This document shows positions 20,940 through 33,495 of a DNA stretch of 64,000 bases, piece after piece. The stretch's first letter is position 1, and the number at the start of each line of letters is the position of its first letter. The position numbers and the translations under genes are program-made. Origin of the DNA: Pseudevernia furfuracea (Eukaryota; Ascomycota; Lecanoromycetes; Lecanorales; Parmeliaceae); NCBI GenBank assembly GCA_022315425.1, contig JAIUPT010000013.1, positions 1,116,001 to 1,180,000 on the forward strand, given 5' to 3'. The notes under the pieces were generated by a model that saw nothing but the letters and a program-made list of their open reading frames with translations, had not been told where the DNA came from and made no database searches.

Positions 20940-23315
20940 ATGACTCGTCCTTCTCTATATGCTGCCGTCAAACATGCACACCTTGTTCGAAGACTCAAAG
21001 GTCTCCTGAGATCCCTCATTAAACATTGCGTTCCATCTGTTGAGTCGTGTAGACTCCTTCATTCTGCTGAGCTCACGACATGTGATTGCGAGACTGTACA
21101 GGGGTAAGTCGTAGCTCTTCATGAAGGCGATGACGCTAGCTGAACATCATGTATAGTGTTATAGAATCTCATTCAACCTTGGGCCGATGCCTTACAAATC
21201 TTGCAAGTCATCTGCCAAAACATGGACGAATAGTCAGACCAACAGGAAGACAAAGGCTGGGGCCACAAGCCGCTAGGTAACGACCAAGAGTCTTGCATCT
21301 ACGTCAAAAAATGATGCTAACCAGGTAGTAGTCTACTCAACGAATTGGAACTTCATACAAAACATGGAGATCTCTCCCTTCGCACGATTACTGCGCAAGG
21401 AGGCCATCTCCTCCAGCATGACCTCCACTTCGTTGGCATCACCGAAAGCTTCAAGGAGCTTGAGAATTTTTTCTGTCTAACAAGTACGCTTTTAAATAGG
21501 CTGCAGGATCGGTCCAGTGGCCACGATATACGAAAGAGCAGTGGCTTAGGTGAAGATTCTTTGAGTGGCGAACTACATTGCGACAAGTCTGTTGCTAATC
21601 TTCAGCACATACTTCGAAGCCTACAAGGAATTGCGCTGGACGCAATTATACGCCACTACCTTAATCTAGTTGAAGCACACATTCTGCACTGGCATTTCTA
21701 CTGGCAACACCTAAAGCGCATCGGTGAGGGGTGGTTCGCTGAGTGGCCTAACGGTCATCGTCCACTAAGCACCACTTGGCCATGGAACATCAAACCCTCG
21801 CTTTTGGTCTTATGGGGCGTCTGTTGGATGTTTTATGGACCTTCTGGCAATAACAAGGAAGGGCCGACACGCAATCCAAGAGGAGCAGCAGATCTAAGCG
21901 AGGACTTACGGACAGGACCTCCCAGCAGCCAATCACAGCCAAGTCAGCAACAACGTAATTTTTTCCAGGCAGCAAAGGTATGACTTCTTTACTGACACTA
22001 TTTGTATAGATTCCTCTGAAGCCTGGGCTGGCCCTACTTCAAATACTTATCCCAACTATTCATGGTTGCATCCAACAGAAGCCGACCTTGCGCGCCGCGC
22101 TAACAATAACGATGGTGAGTCACACGCGCAGTCATGGGACCAAATGCCTTATGACTAATTCTTTCGATGCAGACATCACGGATGTTAATAGGCTGCCTAC
22201 GTCGTACGCGACTAGTGTAACTCCGTACCCTTATATATCTGCTCCATCAATCTCTTCCTCAGACCTGTTTCCGACCTCTACAGTCACGTGGCCTTATTGC
22301 CAAGGCATTAACCCTGTTTCATCTTCGGCATACGCACCCAGCTACACTCCTTGGCAGACCCAGTCACCTTTCCATCCAACAGGAAGTGGCGCAACAACAC
22401 CGCAACGCACTGACCAGAGCAATATTGTCCAACCCTATGCTCAGCGAATCCGGACGGCGAACACGGGGAACCCTCAAGCGGCAGCCGGAAGCCTAGGGAG
22501 CCTGGGATTTGGTCTCGGGTTCCACATGAGCGATATGCAAGATTATCCAAGTCCTGGAAGCAGCACCTCTGGGCAGACGGCGTCGTCCTATCTTTCGCTT
22601 CTTCCACCAAATGTACTAAGCCCTGGGATGCCTTTGATGCCATCTCCGAGTGTGGCAGGAAGTACCGGTTCTCGTCAAAGTAGCCGCAGGTCTCAAGAAC
22701 CTCCTCGAAATGCAGAAGGCTTGCTGTATTGCGACCACGCAGAGCATGCACAACAGCAGCCGCCTGTGTTTTCCAGGAAGTGCGAATGGAGGTAAGTCCA
22801 ACCATTCTACCCATCTGAGTACATGTGCACGCTGATACCCTGTTAATAGGAAACACATGGACAAACACGAAAGACCCTACGTCTGCAACGAGCCCGAATG
22901 CGAGAATCGTGGCTTCACCTATTCCGGCGGTCTAACTCGCCATCAACGAGAAGTACACCGCCAGCATGGCGGGCCCAAAGCATCTTGCATGTGCCCATAT
23001 CCAGATTGCAAGCGCCATGTTGGCGTAGGCTTCTCACGCAAGGAGAACCTGGCCGAACACCTCCGGCGGGTCCACAGAGACGCTGGCGCCGATCAACTGC
23101 AAGAAGAGATTTCAGAGGGTGCACAGAACATAGCGTCTGAGGCTTCGGGGACAGGGAAAAAGCGTAGGAGAGCCGTGCCGGATGATGATGACGGTGGTGA
23201 AGAGGACCTCGAACATGAGGTGAAGAAATTGAAGAAAAAATTGCAAGAGAAAGACGAAAGATTGGAGAAGTTGGAAAGGCAGGTGCAAGTGCTGATGAGA
23301 GGTCAAAAACAATAG
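20940..23315 (+). CDS. C2H2 zinc-finger transcription factor with C-terminal coiled coil
   Basis: Proposed exons are 20940-21103, 21157-21276, 21329 (or 21332)-21954, 22010-22114, 22173-22791 and 22850-23315, about 699 residues with all phases consistent. The first two exons are the least certain. The N-terminal half is helical with LLNELELHTKHGDL and an aromatic segment (WHFYWQHLKRIGEGWFAEW). Residues 340-560 are Ser/Pro/Tyr-rich, typical of an activation region. The finger block reads CEWRKHMDKH, then YVCNEPECENRGF followed by LTRHQREVH, then CMCPYPDCKRHVGVGF followed by LAEHLRRVH. An acidic/basic switch (KKRRRA, DDDDGGEEDLE) leads into a Lys/Glu-rich coiled coil that would allow dimerisation. 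It is probably nuclear. Finger order and spacing resemble the gene at the left window edge. Confidence 0.8.
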
Positions 23316-24663
23316 ACTGTACGATGGAATGAGTGTTTTGACATCACGATAGCAAGGCGTTGGGGCGCGGGATAGACTCTTCTCTTTTTCTTTGGTTAGA
23401 TGTCACAAGTTTGCTGCTTGAGGTCGCGCGAGAATGTGTTTTCGTGTGCATGCGTTACTGTACGCTAAGCATCTTTTCTATTCGTTTATTCCGATGGGCC
23501 TCTTGATGAGGTTCTGTCAAGACCAGAAGAAGATGTCATGTAAATATTGTTACAAGTCTATCACCACTCTATCAATCGCTCCCATGAGGACACTACTCGG
23601 AACAACTACAGAAGCCTTTTGGGAAGACTGCGAATGCGTACACGACATTGCAGCTTGTGAATCATGCCACCGGTCACCGATGTTCATGTTGTGGTTTCCT
23701 CTTCTGTTGACGGCACTACCTCAAGATCGGGTTTTGCGTCTTACTAGTTTCCCTTCCATGCCGATTCCGTGTATCCCCCGTACGTCGATAGACGCGCTAC
23801 TTTCACATCTCTTCCATCTTCTCCTGGGCTTTTAATATTCGCACTTTCTGATTTACGTTTTTTGTTATAGAGCTTTTCCAGACATGTGGTGGGATCCTTT
23901 TAATGCAATGTGCTCAGTGTGTAATCGCGACCAAGCGGTTTAATTTCATGTTGATCTCCAAGTTGCTGCGTTCAAGGGATGAATAATGATGATAGTGATT
24001 GCGATTAAAGGGGTAAACTTGGAGACTGGAGACTGACTTGCCGCAATACCGCTAATGCGGCGCTAGAGTAGCGTTCAGCCTCAAAGCAAATTGAGGCTAA
24101 GAACGTCTTGAGGCATACAAGAAGCATCTAGATGAATGATTTTCTCATATCCCGACAAGGCACCTCAGAATTACTAACCCTTTCATGATCTCTCAATTTA
24201 ATACTCGGCGGGCATGGGTGCTCACATTGGTGACATGAAGCATATTTCTTTGTTCCGAGGCTGAAAATACTCGTAGCGACATGGAAAACGCCGAATCGTC
24301 TGCTCCCGGTGCCTCTCTTTGTCCAAACTAACAAGATATTTCAATGCACGCACAACGAAATGAAAACCTGCAATTTTGTTTCAAGCGGGTTAATTTTGGT
24401 CATATCTATCTATCTTCTCTAGGATCCGAGGCAAGGGTAAGTTTTGCCTCCGCGTTGTCGTAATGTCTCGAATTGAAAGACAAAGAATTTTGTCTGCATC
24501 TGGTCATTTTTCTTACTCTCGCTGAACCCTCTCCTTGTATCAACCAACATCCTGATGTTTCTTTTCTCCAACTTACAGTGATGGCGTATTGCTGACAGAA
24601 GAAGAGTCAAACTTGGTACTAACGGCGTGGGGCGCCTGTAAGAGACGGAAGACTTACCCCAAT
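23316..24663. other. Intergenic stretch, no supported gene
   Basis: The plus frame at 23434-23835 is Cys- and hydrophobic-rich but has no coherent domain. No RNA gene was recognised. The right end is the promoter of the DUF3433 gene. Confidence 0.45.
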
Positions 24664-27600
24664 ATGAGCGAGTACGAACGAAGACCGTCTTCTCCCGGGG
24701 ATCCTCGACCTCACTCACCTGTGTCAGTTATCAGCCGCTTCAGCTATGAAGAATATAGAGGCTCCAACAACGGGGAATCCCCTCATCCTGGACATGAGTC
24801 AACAGCTTCACGGGGGAGCAGCATTTCGGCATCCTCCCAGCTATCAATAAATCGTATCGGTCTGGCGAGACCTCTCTCGGCGGCAATGATATCGTCCAAC
24901 GATCGATTCACATCATCAGGAACATCGGATCTAGCGAAAGCAAATGGGCTTGACTCTACCGAGCAGATCTTCAGTGTCAAGAATCCGACGGTCGCAACGG
25001 AGCCATACAGCCAAAATGAGAAAGCAAGCGAAGAGGGAAGGGGACGACCAATGTGGAATCCTTTTTGGCTATGGCGGACAACGCTCATAGGATTTATATT
25101 AGTCTTTGTCTTGCTGGTCACGAGTTTGGTTATTGTTTATCACTTTTCGAATCTGCGCCATGGTTTGAGCACTCAGATCTCCAGTAACTACTACAGCTGG
25201 ACCTACGGACCTACAGTCGGTGGGCCAATTCTCAAACAAGATGAATCGCCAAACACTAACTGAAAACAGTTTTCACCATCCTGCTCTGTTTATGGCGGCA
25301 AGTCGATTATTATTGCAAGATACTCCTACCTTGGAAAGAGATGCAGGGACGGCCAGCAGCTTCAAACACAAGCTTATTTCTTGACTACATCTCCCTCAAC
25401 CCCATAAGCGGCTTACTGGCCGCATGGAATAACAGGCACTGGGCAGTGGTAGCTACAAATCTTGGTTCATGTCTACTGATACTCATTGTTTGTTACCTGT
25501 TGAAGATTGGTTTGAATATGCTGACTCCTCGAACAGACAATCTTTTCCACGGGTCTTCTCGTTCTCAGCCCCACGTCTATAACCAGCCCTGATGCCACAC
25601 TGATCGCAACAACCCAATTTGGCCCCTACAATGGCCCCTCTACCCAGGACCTCATTGCTACCCCCTGGTACACATACTATGGTATCCTTGAAAAAGGGCT
25701 AGGATATCCCAATGGCACCTCGAACCTTGCTGCTTTTCAGTCCGTGGAACCAAGAAGCGACAAACCACGAAATGCGAGAATAACCGCTACTGTGTCGGCC
25801 TTCTTTCCTCAGCTGGACTGTGAAGTTGCAGGCGTCCAATATAGCCTTACAAATAATGTCAGTGCAAATGCCCCGGGTCCAGCCCTTGGCATTGTCCTCG
25901 ATAGTGCGTCGTGTACTACATTCAACAGCAAGGGTCTCTGTGATCCTAAAACGCAAGACTGCCCCTCGCAGGCATTCATATATGATATGTATACATTGGA
26001 CAGCATGTTCTCGAATGACGACTGCCAAATAGCGTCTGATGATGCATACATATTCTTTGTAATTGGAGATGTGCGCTACCAACAAAATGCGTCTTCCGAA
26101 AGCCTTCCATCACAAGAAGTTAGCATTGCTAATATCTCGGGCCTAATATGCAAGCCTAGTTATGGAATCACCGCGGCTCAGCTTGTGCTAAATCCTGCTT
26201 TAGCGGGTTCTCTAGATGGTGCTAGTATCTCAAGAGCAGGGAGCTCACCCAGTACTATGCAGCCAGGGTTCACCAACTCAAATCTTACAAGCGTTTGGTA
26301 TGAGACTTTGAGCGCTATTGATGCTTTATACAACAATGATACAGACGTCGATGAGGCGCTGTTTCACTTCATGGCGGATGCAAACAATCATTCCGGTATC
26401 GAAGCACTACTTGATCCATCTGTGCAATCTGCTGCCGCTACAGCAGTATTCACAGCAGTGATGGCACAATCCGCAAGAGAGTACCTGCTGGCACCCGCCA
26501 ATACCACATTGGAGGGCCAAGTCTCCTACAATGAGAATCGTCTTCATGTACGAGGACTGTCTGTATGGCTCATTGTTGCGGGACTTGTCCTCTTAATCTG
26601 CGCAGCTATCGTGGTCTTGTTGTACAAGCCACACGACGTTGTGCCTCGAAACCCAGACTCGATCGCTGCTATGAGCTCAATCTTGGCCTCTAGCGACGGT
26701 ATCAGGAATTCGTTACAAAACACTGGCCACCTGCCAGATGAAGCTCTTCAACAACACCTTTCAGGCAATTTTTACCAGACGGAGTTATCCCCCTCAAGAG
26801 TCTCGTTCATGATCGAGCGTCAGAAGGCATCAAATTGGCCATTGCCATCTTCACGGCTATCTAAAATGATACAGACTTCGATATTATCGCCTTCGCGGAA
26901 CATTAAACATCACCGCGGACAATCGAGCTCGGTACCATCGGACGCCTCAGAAAGCAGACGGTGGCGACCTTTCACAATTGGACTACCTTTTGTTTTGGTC
27001 ACGCTTGCCCTTCCAATCGTCACAATCGTAATTCTGGAAATTATTCAACAGTATTCGAACAAACACGATGGCCTTGTCAACACTCCCAATGCCCTAATTA
27101 GCGCTGAAGTATTGTCCAGGTACTTGCCTGCGGCCTTCATGATGACCGTGTCAATCGTGTTCAGTTCTGTCAACTTCACTGTAATGACGTTTGCTCCATA
27201 CAGCGCTCTCGCCAAAGGAAACTCACCTGCTCGCAGAAGCATAATGAGCAATTCCTTGGGCAAACTACCTGTACTTGGACTCATCGAGGCCGTTATTTTA
27301 CGTCACTGGACGGTGTTCTTTTCCACGACCGCCGCTGTTGTGGGACGTTTCCTCACTATCGTCATTTCTGGGCTTTATATATTCAACGTTACACCAGTAT
27401 CCTCTGCTACCTCTATTCAACAGCTGGACCGATTCAATCTTAGTTGGACCAATAGCGTTAATAACGACTCAAATGCGGGCACCATGTTTGCCTTACATAG
27501 AGATTCTAATCTTTCTTATACAAAGTTTACCTACGATGAATTGGCCTTGCCGATAGTCCAACTATCAGACCAGAGCGAGTCGGCCCAGGATGTGCTTCAA

Positions 27601-28776
27601 GTAAAACTTCCCACAACGCGCGCAACACTGAATTGTACAGTCATCCCATCGCAAGGTATCACCGTGTCAACAAGTAATCTGGGGTCTGGCGGTCAAGCAA
27701 ACGTTACGATTCAAGCGCCATTGCCAGCCAATTGTCTACTTGGGGGGACTGGGGGAAACAGTCCTTTTATCACCTTCAACAACAATTTTCAAATGTCTCT
27801 CTCGAGAACGGCACTGAATGAATCTTATGGTGGGATAGTGTTAGACCTCCATGTCGCTCCCTCATTCGGCGATAGTCTAGGCTTCCAAAGTTACGGGGAC
27901 GGTGCGGGCAGTAGCGAAACAGATAATCCGCCAGGTTGTCCTTCTCTTGGCTTCATATTTGGGTACTTTATCCTTGGTGATGACTCGAATATCAACGCAA
28001 CAGCTCTCATATGCAGCCAATTGGCGGAAGAAGTCCAAACGGAGACACACTTCCTCCTGCCAAGCCTAGACCTCGATCCTAGCAACCCACCCATACCTGA
28101 CGAGAGCACAGTCAAGTATCTAACCAATCAGACCGACGCACTCCCTTATCGCATTCAAGCTGCCTTTGACAGCGAGGTCACAGCATATAATGGTACCAGC
28201 GCGTTCCAACCTGGCAGTCCAACAGCGCTAGACCCTTTCTTCCAATCGCTACTCTATGGTCATGAGTACATTGATCCTACCTCCCTCCTCGGCTATAGTA
28301 ACGCCAACCGTCTGATAAATGCAACGAACCGCATCTACCGCAGATGCATGGCTCAAGCTATTAGCAGCAATATGCGGCAAATTCGGAGCTCTGCAGATCG
28401 GACTACAGTAGACGCCATCCTCATCAATCCGAACAAATCTCGCCTTGCGCAGGACGAAACCTCCAAAACTGTGCTCCAGGTGCTTCTGGCCATAATGTTC
28501 GTGTGTGGCGCAGCTGCCTACCTGCTTATGGACACGAAAGGAGTGCTACCGCATAGTCCGACTTCTATTGCCGGTGTAGCTAGTCTATTGGCAGGGAGTG
28601 AGCTGGTAGACAGGAATCTTGTGCCCAAAGGGTCAGAATGGATGAGCAACAAGGAATTGAAAAGAGAGGGTATCTTTAAAGAGGAGTTGTTTGGTTTAGG
28701 GTGGTGGGAGGGCGTGGAAGGGAAAGGGGGAAGGAGGTTTGGAATTGGTATTGGGAAAGCGGAGAGAAGGGTGTGA
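24664..28776 (+). CDS. Large membrane protein with two DUF3433 units
   Basis: Exons are 24664-25219, 25270-25487 and 25537-28776 (1337 residues). Intron 1 rejoins WTYGPTV with a FTILLCLWRQVDYY segment. Intron 2 rejoins LLILIT with IFSTGLLVLSPTSIT. A disordered Ser-rich N-terminus of about 140 residues is followed by a first unit: TM helix (TTLIGFILVFVLLVTSLVIV), WTYGPT, DYISLNPISGL, and a large extracellular loop with many N-x-S/T sites. A TM helix and PHDVVPRNPDSIAAMSSILA come next. The second unit starts at FTIGLPFVLVTLALPIVTIV, has another glycosylated loop with paired cysteines, and ends with a TM helix and a VLPHSPTSIAGVASLLAGSE motif. Function is unknown in the family; cell-surface or vacuolar location is an inference. 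The start at 24664 follows an in-frame extension without ATG. Confidence 0.92.
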
Positions 28777-28943
28777 TTTTTTTGATTTTTTTTGATCCGA
28801 TGTCTCTCCCGTTTTATTATCTGTAGATAATTTATACATACATCAGGAAGTGACGTACTTGGTCACGTGATTCCTTCTAGACGACGATGCCTCCATCATC
28901 TCGACCAATTTCAAGGCCTCGCTACCGTCCTTCATCAGCAATC

Positions 28944-30044
28944 ATGCTCACCAAAGACCTCTCCAACCACCTCGCCCTGGTGACAGGAGCCACAGGCGGC
29001 ATCGGTTCCGCCACCTGCCTCGCCCTCGCCTCCCTCGGCTGCTCCATCGCCGTCCACTTCCACTCCGCCGCCTCCACCGCCGACGCCCTCGTCTCCGACC
29101 TCCGCACCAAACACCACGTGACCGCCGAGCGGTTCCAAGCCGACCTCCGCGCCTACGACGGCGTGCGGGCGCTCCATCGGGACGTCGTCCGGGCAATGGG
29201 CCCGCCGACCATCCTGTTCAACAACGCGGGCCTGACCGCCGGCGCCCACGGCGTCACCGACGTCGCCGACGTCCCGGTCCACGTCTTCGAGGAGACCTGG
29301 CGCGCGAATTGCGGCTCGCCGTACCTGCTGACCCAGCTGTGCGTTCCGGCCATGGAGGCCGCGGGCTGGGGCCGGGTGGTCTTTTGCTCCAGCGTCGCGG
29401 CGTTTACGGGCGGTGTGGTGGGGCCGCATTACGCGTAATGAGAGACTTCGATTTTTTTTTTAATTTTTAATTTTTAATTCTGGATCCCCGTTTTGATGGA
29501 TTTGGAGTGCAACTAAAGGGGGATTTTTTTTTGCTGATTCATGGATGTGGTTTGGGCAGGTCGTCGAAATCGGCGTTGCATGGGTTGATTCATTGGTTGA
29601 GTCAGTGTTATGGTCCGAAAGGGATCATGGTGAATGGGGTTGCGCCGGCGTTGATTCGGGGGACGAAGATGTTGCCGGGGAATCCGGAGGAGCTGGCGAA
29701 GAGTAGGTGGTGATTGGTTGATGATGTTGGGATTCGTGCGTGCATGGCTGATGTGGTGTAGAGATCCCTATCGGTGTGCTTGGGACGCCGGAGGAGGTTG
29801 CTGAGACGGTGCTTTGGATGTGCGTATTGTTCAATACCCCCCCCCTTCTTAGATCAATCTCGCAGCCGGGGTCTCTAGACACGTATTGGGAGCAAGAATA
29901 CATTCTTAACCCTAAAGCCTTTCCTGACCACTCAAGATTGTATGTTGGAAAAGCGAGGCTGACACTGAAACCTCGTATAGGGTCAAGACAGGGTATGTCA
30001 CGAACAAGGTCATAGGGGTTGATGGTGGAATGTTCCCGCAATAG
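28944..30044 (+). CDS. Short-chain dehydrogenase, 3-oxoacyl-[acyl-carrier-protein] reductase type
   Basis: Exons are 28944-29434, 29560-29702, 29762-29819 and 29981-30044 (251 residues). Motifs: VTGATGGIGSA (nucleotide binding, TGxxxGIG), NNAG, SSVAAFTG with the catalytic Ser, and HYASSKSALHG with Tyr-x3-Lys rebuilt across intron 1. IPIGVLGTPEEVAETV and GYVTNKVIGVDGGMFPQ, the FabG-like C-terminus, are rebuilt across introns 2 and 3. FabG/OAR1 enzymes reduce beta-ketoacyl-ACP with NADPH, in fungi mainly in mitochondrial fatty acid synthesis. A longer start at 28887 adds 19 residues with four Arg and no acidic residue (MPPSSRPISRPRYRPSSAI), which could be a mitochondrial presequence. Exon 1 is much more GC-rich than exons 2-4. 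A related SDR with another substrate cannot be excluded. Confidence 0.88.
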
Positions 30045-33000
30045 ATTGATTTGAGTGGCAGGCACAATCCGTTTTCAGCTTTAGAGAAGAACATGCCTCT
30101 ATCAATCAATTTTGTTGAAGGAAATCAGTATGTATGTCTGGCGTCGACGTCAAAATTCTCAAGCCTTACTACATACTATCTGCTCTCAATTCTGCGCCTT
30201 TTGTTTGATTCGTGCCACTCCAGTACCTACCCGAGGATTCCGATCTGCGAACTTCGTTTGGTTCTACAAATCGTTTAAAAGATTGACACAGAGACACTCC
30301 TAGAACCGTCTTCAAATGCGACGACTGTGCTGAGTCCCGTGCCACCGCAGCCATTAAGACGAAGCCTTTCCTCATACAGCTTCTAGACTATCCCTCCGGA
30401 AAACGTCACTCTGGACATCTCTACTTGTTCTTGGCAAAATGTAGTTCTGGAATCCGGATACCTCGTCTGGGTATTTTCGAAAAAGGATTTCTCATACTCG
30501 CTTCGGTCTCCTTGACTATTCTTATCGCACCCGATCCTGCTCTAACCCCTTGTCTGACCAATCAAGAAAAGGGCGCTTGAGAGAAGATTGTCGCCAGACT
30601 ATGAGACGGCGCGAGAAAATATGGAGAAAGTCGAATTAGCTTACTTGGCATGGCGATAGGAAAGCGTGGTTAGATCGATGGGGTTTTTCTCAAGGTCGCA
30701 AAATGATCGTTGATTGGACCGGGCCTATCATGAGGAGTGGTGTCGCAAGGTTGCTGTGTTTTTTCAGAGAGATGGGATGAGGTTGGCTGTATGGAAACTG
30801 GCAATGGGGGTAGCCAGAAAGAGTCACGTGAGAGAGGGAGGGCTGTGTTCAGCAAGGTATTTGTACTTGAGCGTAATGGAGTCTTTTCCGTAATCGTTTA
30901 GAGGCCAGGACAGTCCCACACACGAAGGCGAAAGGATGCTCGATCTTGAATCGAAAAGTTTCATGTCTTTGGGAGCAAGCCTGCGCGTAAGGCCGTGAAC
31001 GATTCCATGAGCTTGGGTTTGACATGGTAGGGGATGGGATTAAGCTTCATGTGGCGATCCTTGTCTGCAAGGCAGTGACAGTTCCATGTGCATTGAGAGT
31101 CGGGTGAAGATTTCTTGTGGGCCATGACAGCATTGGCGGACTCTGCGACCAGTCTTTACATCCGGTGTAGTAGTGTTTTTGTTACTCCTGCAAGATTAGT
31201 CGACTTCAACTGTTTGTTGCTTACTCATTTAGCAAGCTCCGTGTCCGATGCAATCTGTTAAAGGTTGCTTGATGGAGAAGAATTCCATCTAAGTGCTGCT
31301 CTATGCCTCCACAATTCACTGACCATTGGCAAAGTACAGACAATCGAAGAGCATTTGGTGAATACTGGAGTACTATAAATATAGTAGTGATGTAGTACTC
31401 GGTGAATATGTTTTGTTTTTCTCGTGATTCAGTGCCGTGAATTCAGGGCTTCTATCTATTTTGCCACCAGCCACCATAGTCTCATCTCCGAGAGCGATTG
31501 TTTAAGCCGTTATTGGTCAAACTATAACGCACGGATCCACGAACCCGCACTAGAGTCAACACAGACGGCAAGAAAGTTGTGTTACAGGGCCTTCTCCTCA
31601 TGTTTTTCATTTTTTATGCGAACAACAAATCACCGATCGGCACTCTTTAGATCGTTTGATGCCGATATCAGAAGCAGCGATGGGCATTCTTCAAGGCTCC
31701 AAGACAAAGAATGCGTCGAGTTCTTCAACAAGGAAGCACAGGATAGAAATTGCGTCCAGTGATCAGAGGCTAAATACCACAGATGGACCAGGACTAGGCG
31801 ATGCTGGTACTAAGACTATGGAGGCTTCGGACGCTCCAGGCGCGGAAGGATTACAAACACTTAAGAGAAACCAGCAGGCCAGCGTGGATGCAAGGAAGAG
31901 GAAGGCCATTGACATCCCAATGACTTAGCGAATAGAATGACGACATGGCATTGTGGAAGTCTGTATGATAATATTGGTCCGGCCCATGCTAGTCAAACTT
32001 AACTTGCGAAGGAACAAACAAAGGTCTCTGAGCCTGTCTTGGAAGACTCGAGCGAGCAAAGTACCAGCACCATAGAATCGCCAGATAGACCTACTTGTAT
32101 TGGACGATAGATACTTCGATTGTGCAAAGTGGTTCTACTTCAGAACCTCTAACACTCATTTGTATCTCTTCCTCCCACGATCGATACACTGTCCCTAACC
32201 GATGGAGTGGAGATTCCGTGAACAAGGCAACCTGCCAGAAACAGTGCCAGTCTCAAGCGCCGGATTTGTATGTGAGAAATGTCGATGGGGATGTGATTGC
32301 ACGAGAATCGACTGAAACATGCGGGCCTAGGTGCGAAACCTGGGGGTGGCTTAGGTAGTAGGGGGGTTTAGCGGAATGTTTCATCGATTCTTGGGGTCAG
32401 GGCGTAGCTGCAAGCCAGTATGCTAGTCCAAGGAGACAGAAAGAAGATGTAAGGTTCGTCAAGAGGAAAGCAACCGGGGCACTGAGTCTTGAAGCCTGCT
32501 CCAAGTTTTCATAGGCTCTAGAGCGTCAACTTGTACATTGTCTCCGTAAGTCTTAGCTAGAGGTAGTCCTATATGATCTGCGGCGACCATTCTCTCGAGC
32601 ACTGATGGGAATGACGGTAATCTATGTTGTACAACACTATTGTGGTTGTCCAAATGCTGTAACGCCGAAGTTTCCATCCTGCACAGAGTTACGGAGAAGT
32701 GTATATTTGTGCAAAGAAGGGAGTTAGTCCCATGTTACTTGCCAATCTTTAGCCAGGGCTTGTTGCTTGCTTTACCCTGCAGGGAAGATCATCGCTCGGC
32801 TCAGCGAGTGTAAGCTGATACACTCTCTCCTCATTCACCTTGTTGGGGCTTCTCGGCTTTTGTCGATTAATCTCTTTATACACGATCTCTATGTCGAACA
32901 TCTGTAGCACGAGTATCCCTGTGATTTTCATCTTCGTCATCGCAAGCTCTTGCTCGATGCAGTTCCTGAGTCCATCTTCGAATGGTCGTTATGCGCCTTT

Positions 33001-33495
33001 GATAGGATAAAGAGGATCATTTAATTCTATAAGCCAACGGGCAGGAAGAAAGACTTCAGGACGAGACCAGTAGCTCTGATCTCGGTGTAAGGGCTGGTAA
33101 ACGGCTCAGACCCTATATCCATCTGTCGGGAATGAACGGCTTCAGCATCTCATACATAAAATCCAGGCTCACCGCCAGAAAGACTTGTCGGAGTGTCTAG
33201 ACCATTCCATACATGTTCTAGCGTCCTTCTATGCATGTTCTATTGCATGTCATAGATTGCTCCTTTCATCCGGTATTTGTAGGACCATTCTTTGTTATCC
33301 ATGAGGTCTTATATCTCATGGATCCCACCATAGATCTACATGCTTTCTATTCTTCATCCACTGTAGCCTATGAAAGGTTATGAGCCCCGGTTGACTTGGA
33401 AGATAGAAATTGAATCTTTGCCCTAGGACTAACATCCAGAGCACTCTTTTCAAGCCCCACCCCACCCACCCACCCTGCACTGCCCGGTCTAGACG
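30045..33495. other. 3.4-kb gene-poor region
   Basis: No intact gene is visible. Short frames such as 31656-31928 (polar, Lys/Ser-rich), 32095-32358 and 32749-32940 have no recognisable domain. The region adjoins the retrotransposon relic at 33.5 kb and may contain more decayed repeats, but I see no long direct or inverted repeats by eye. Confidence 0.45.
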
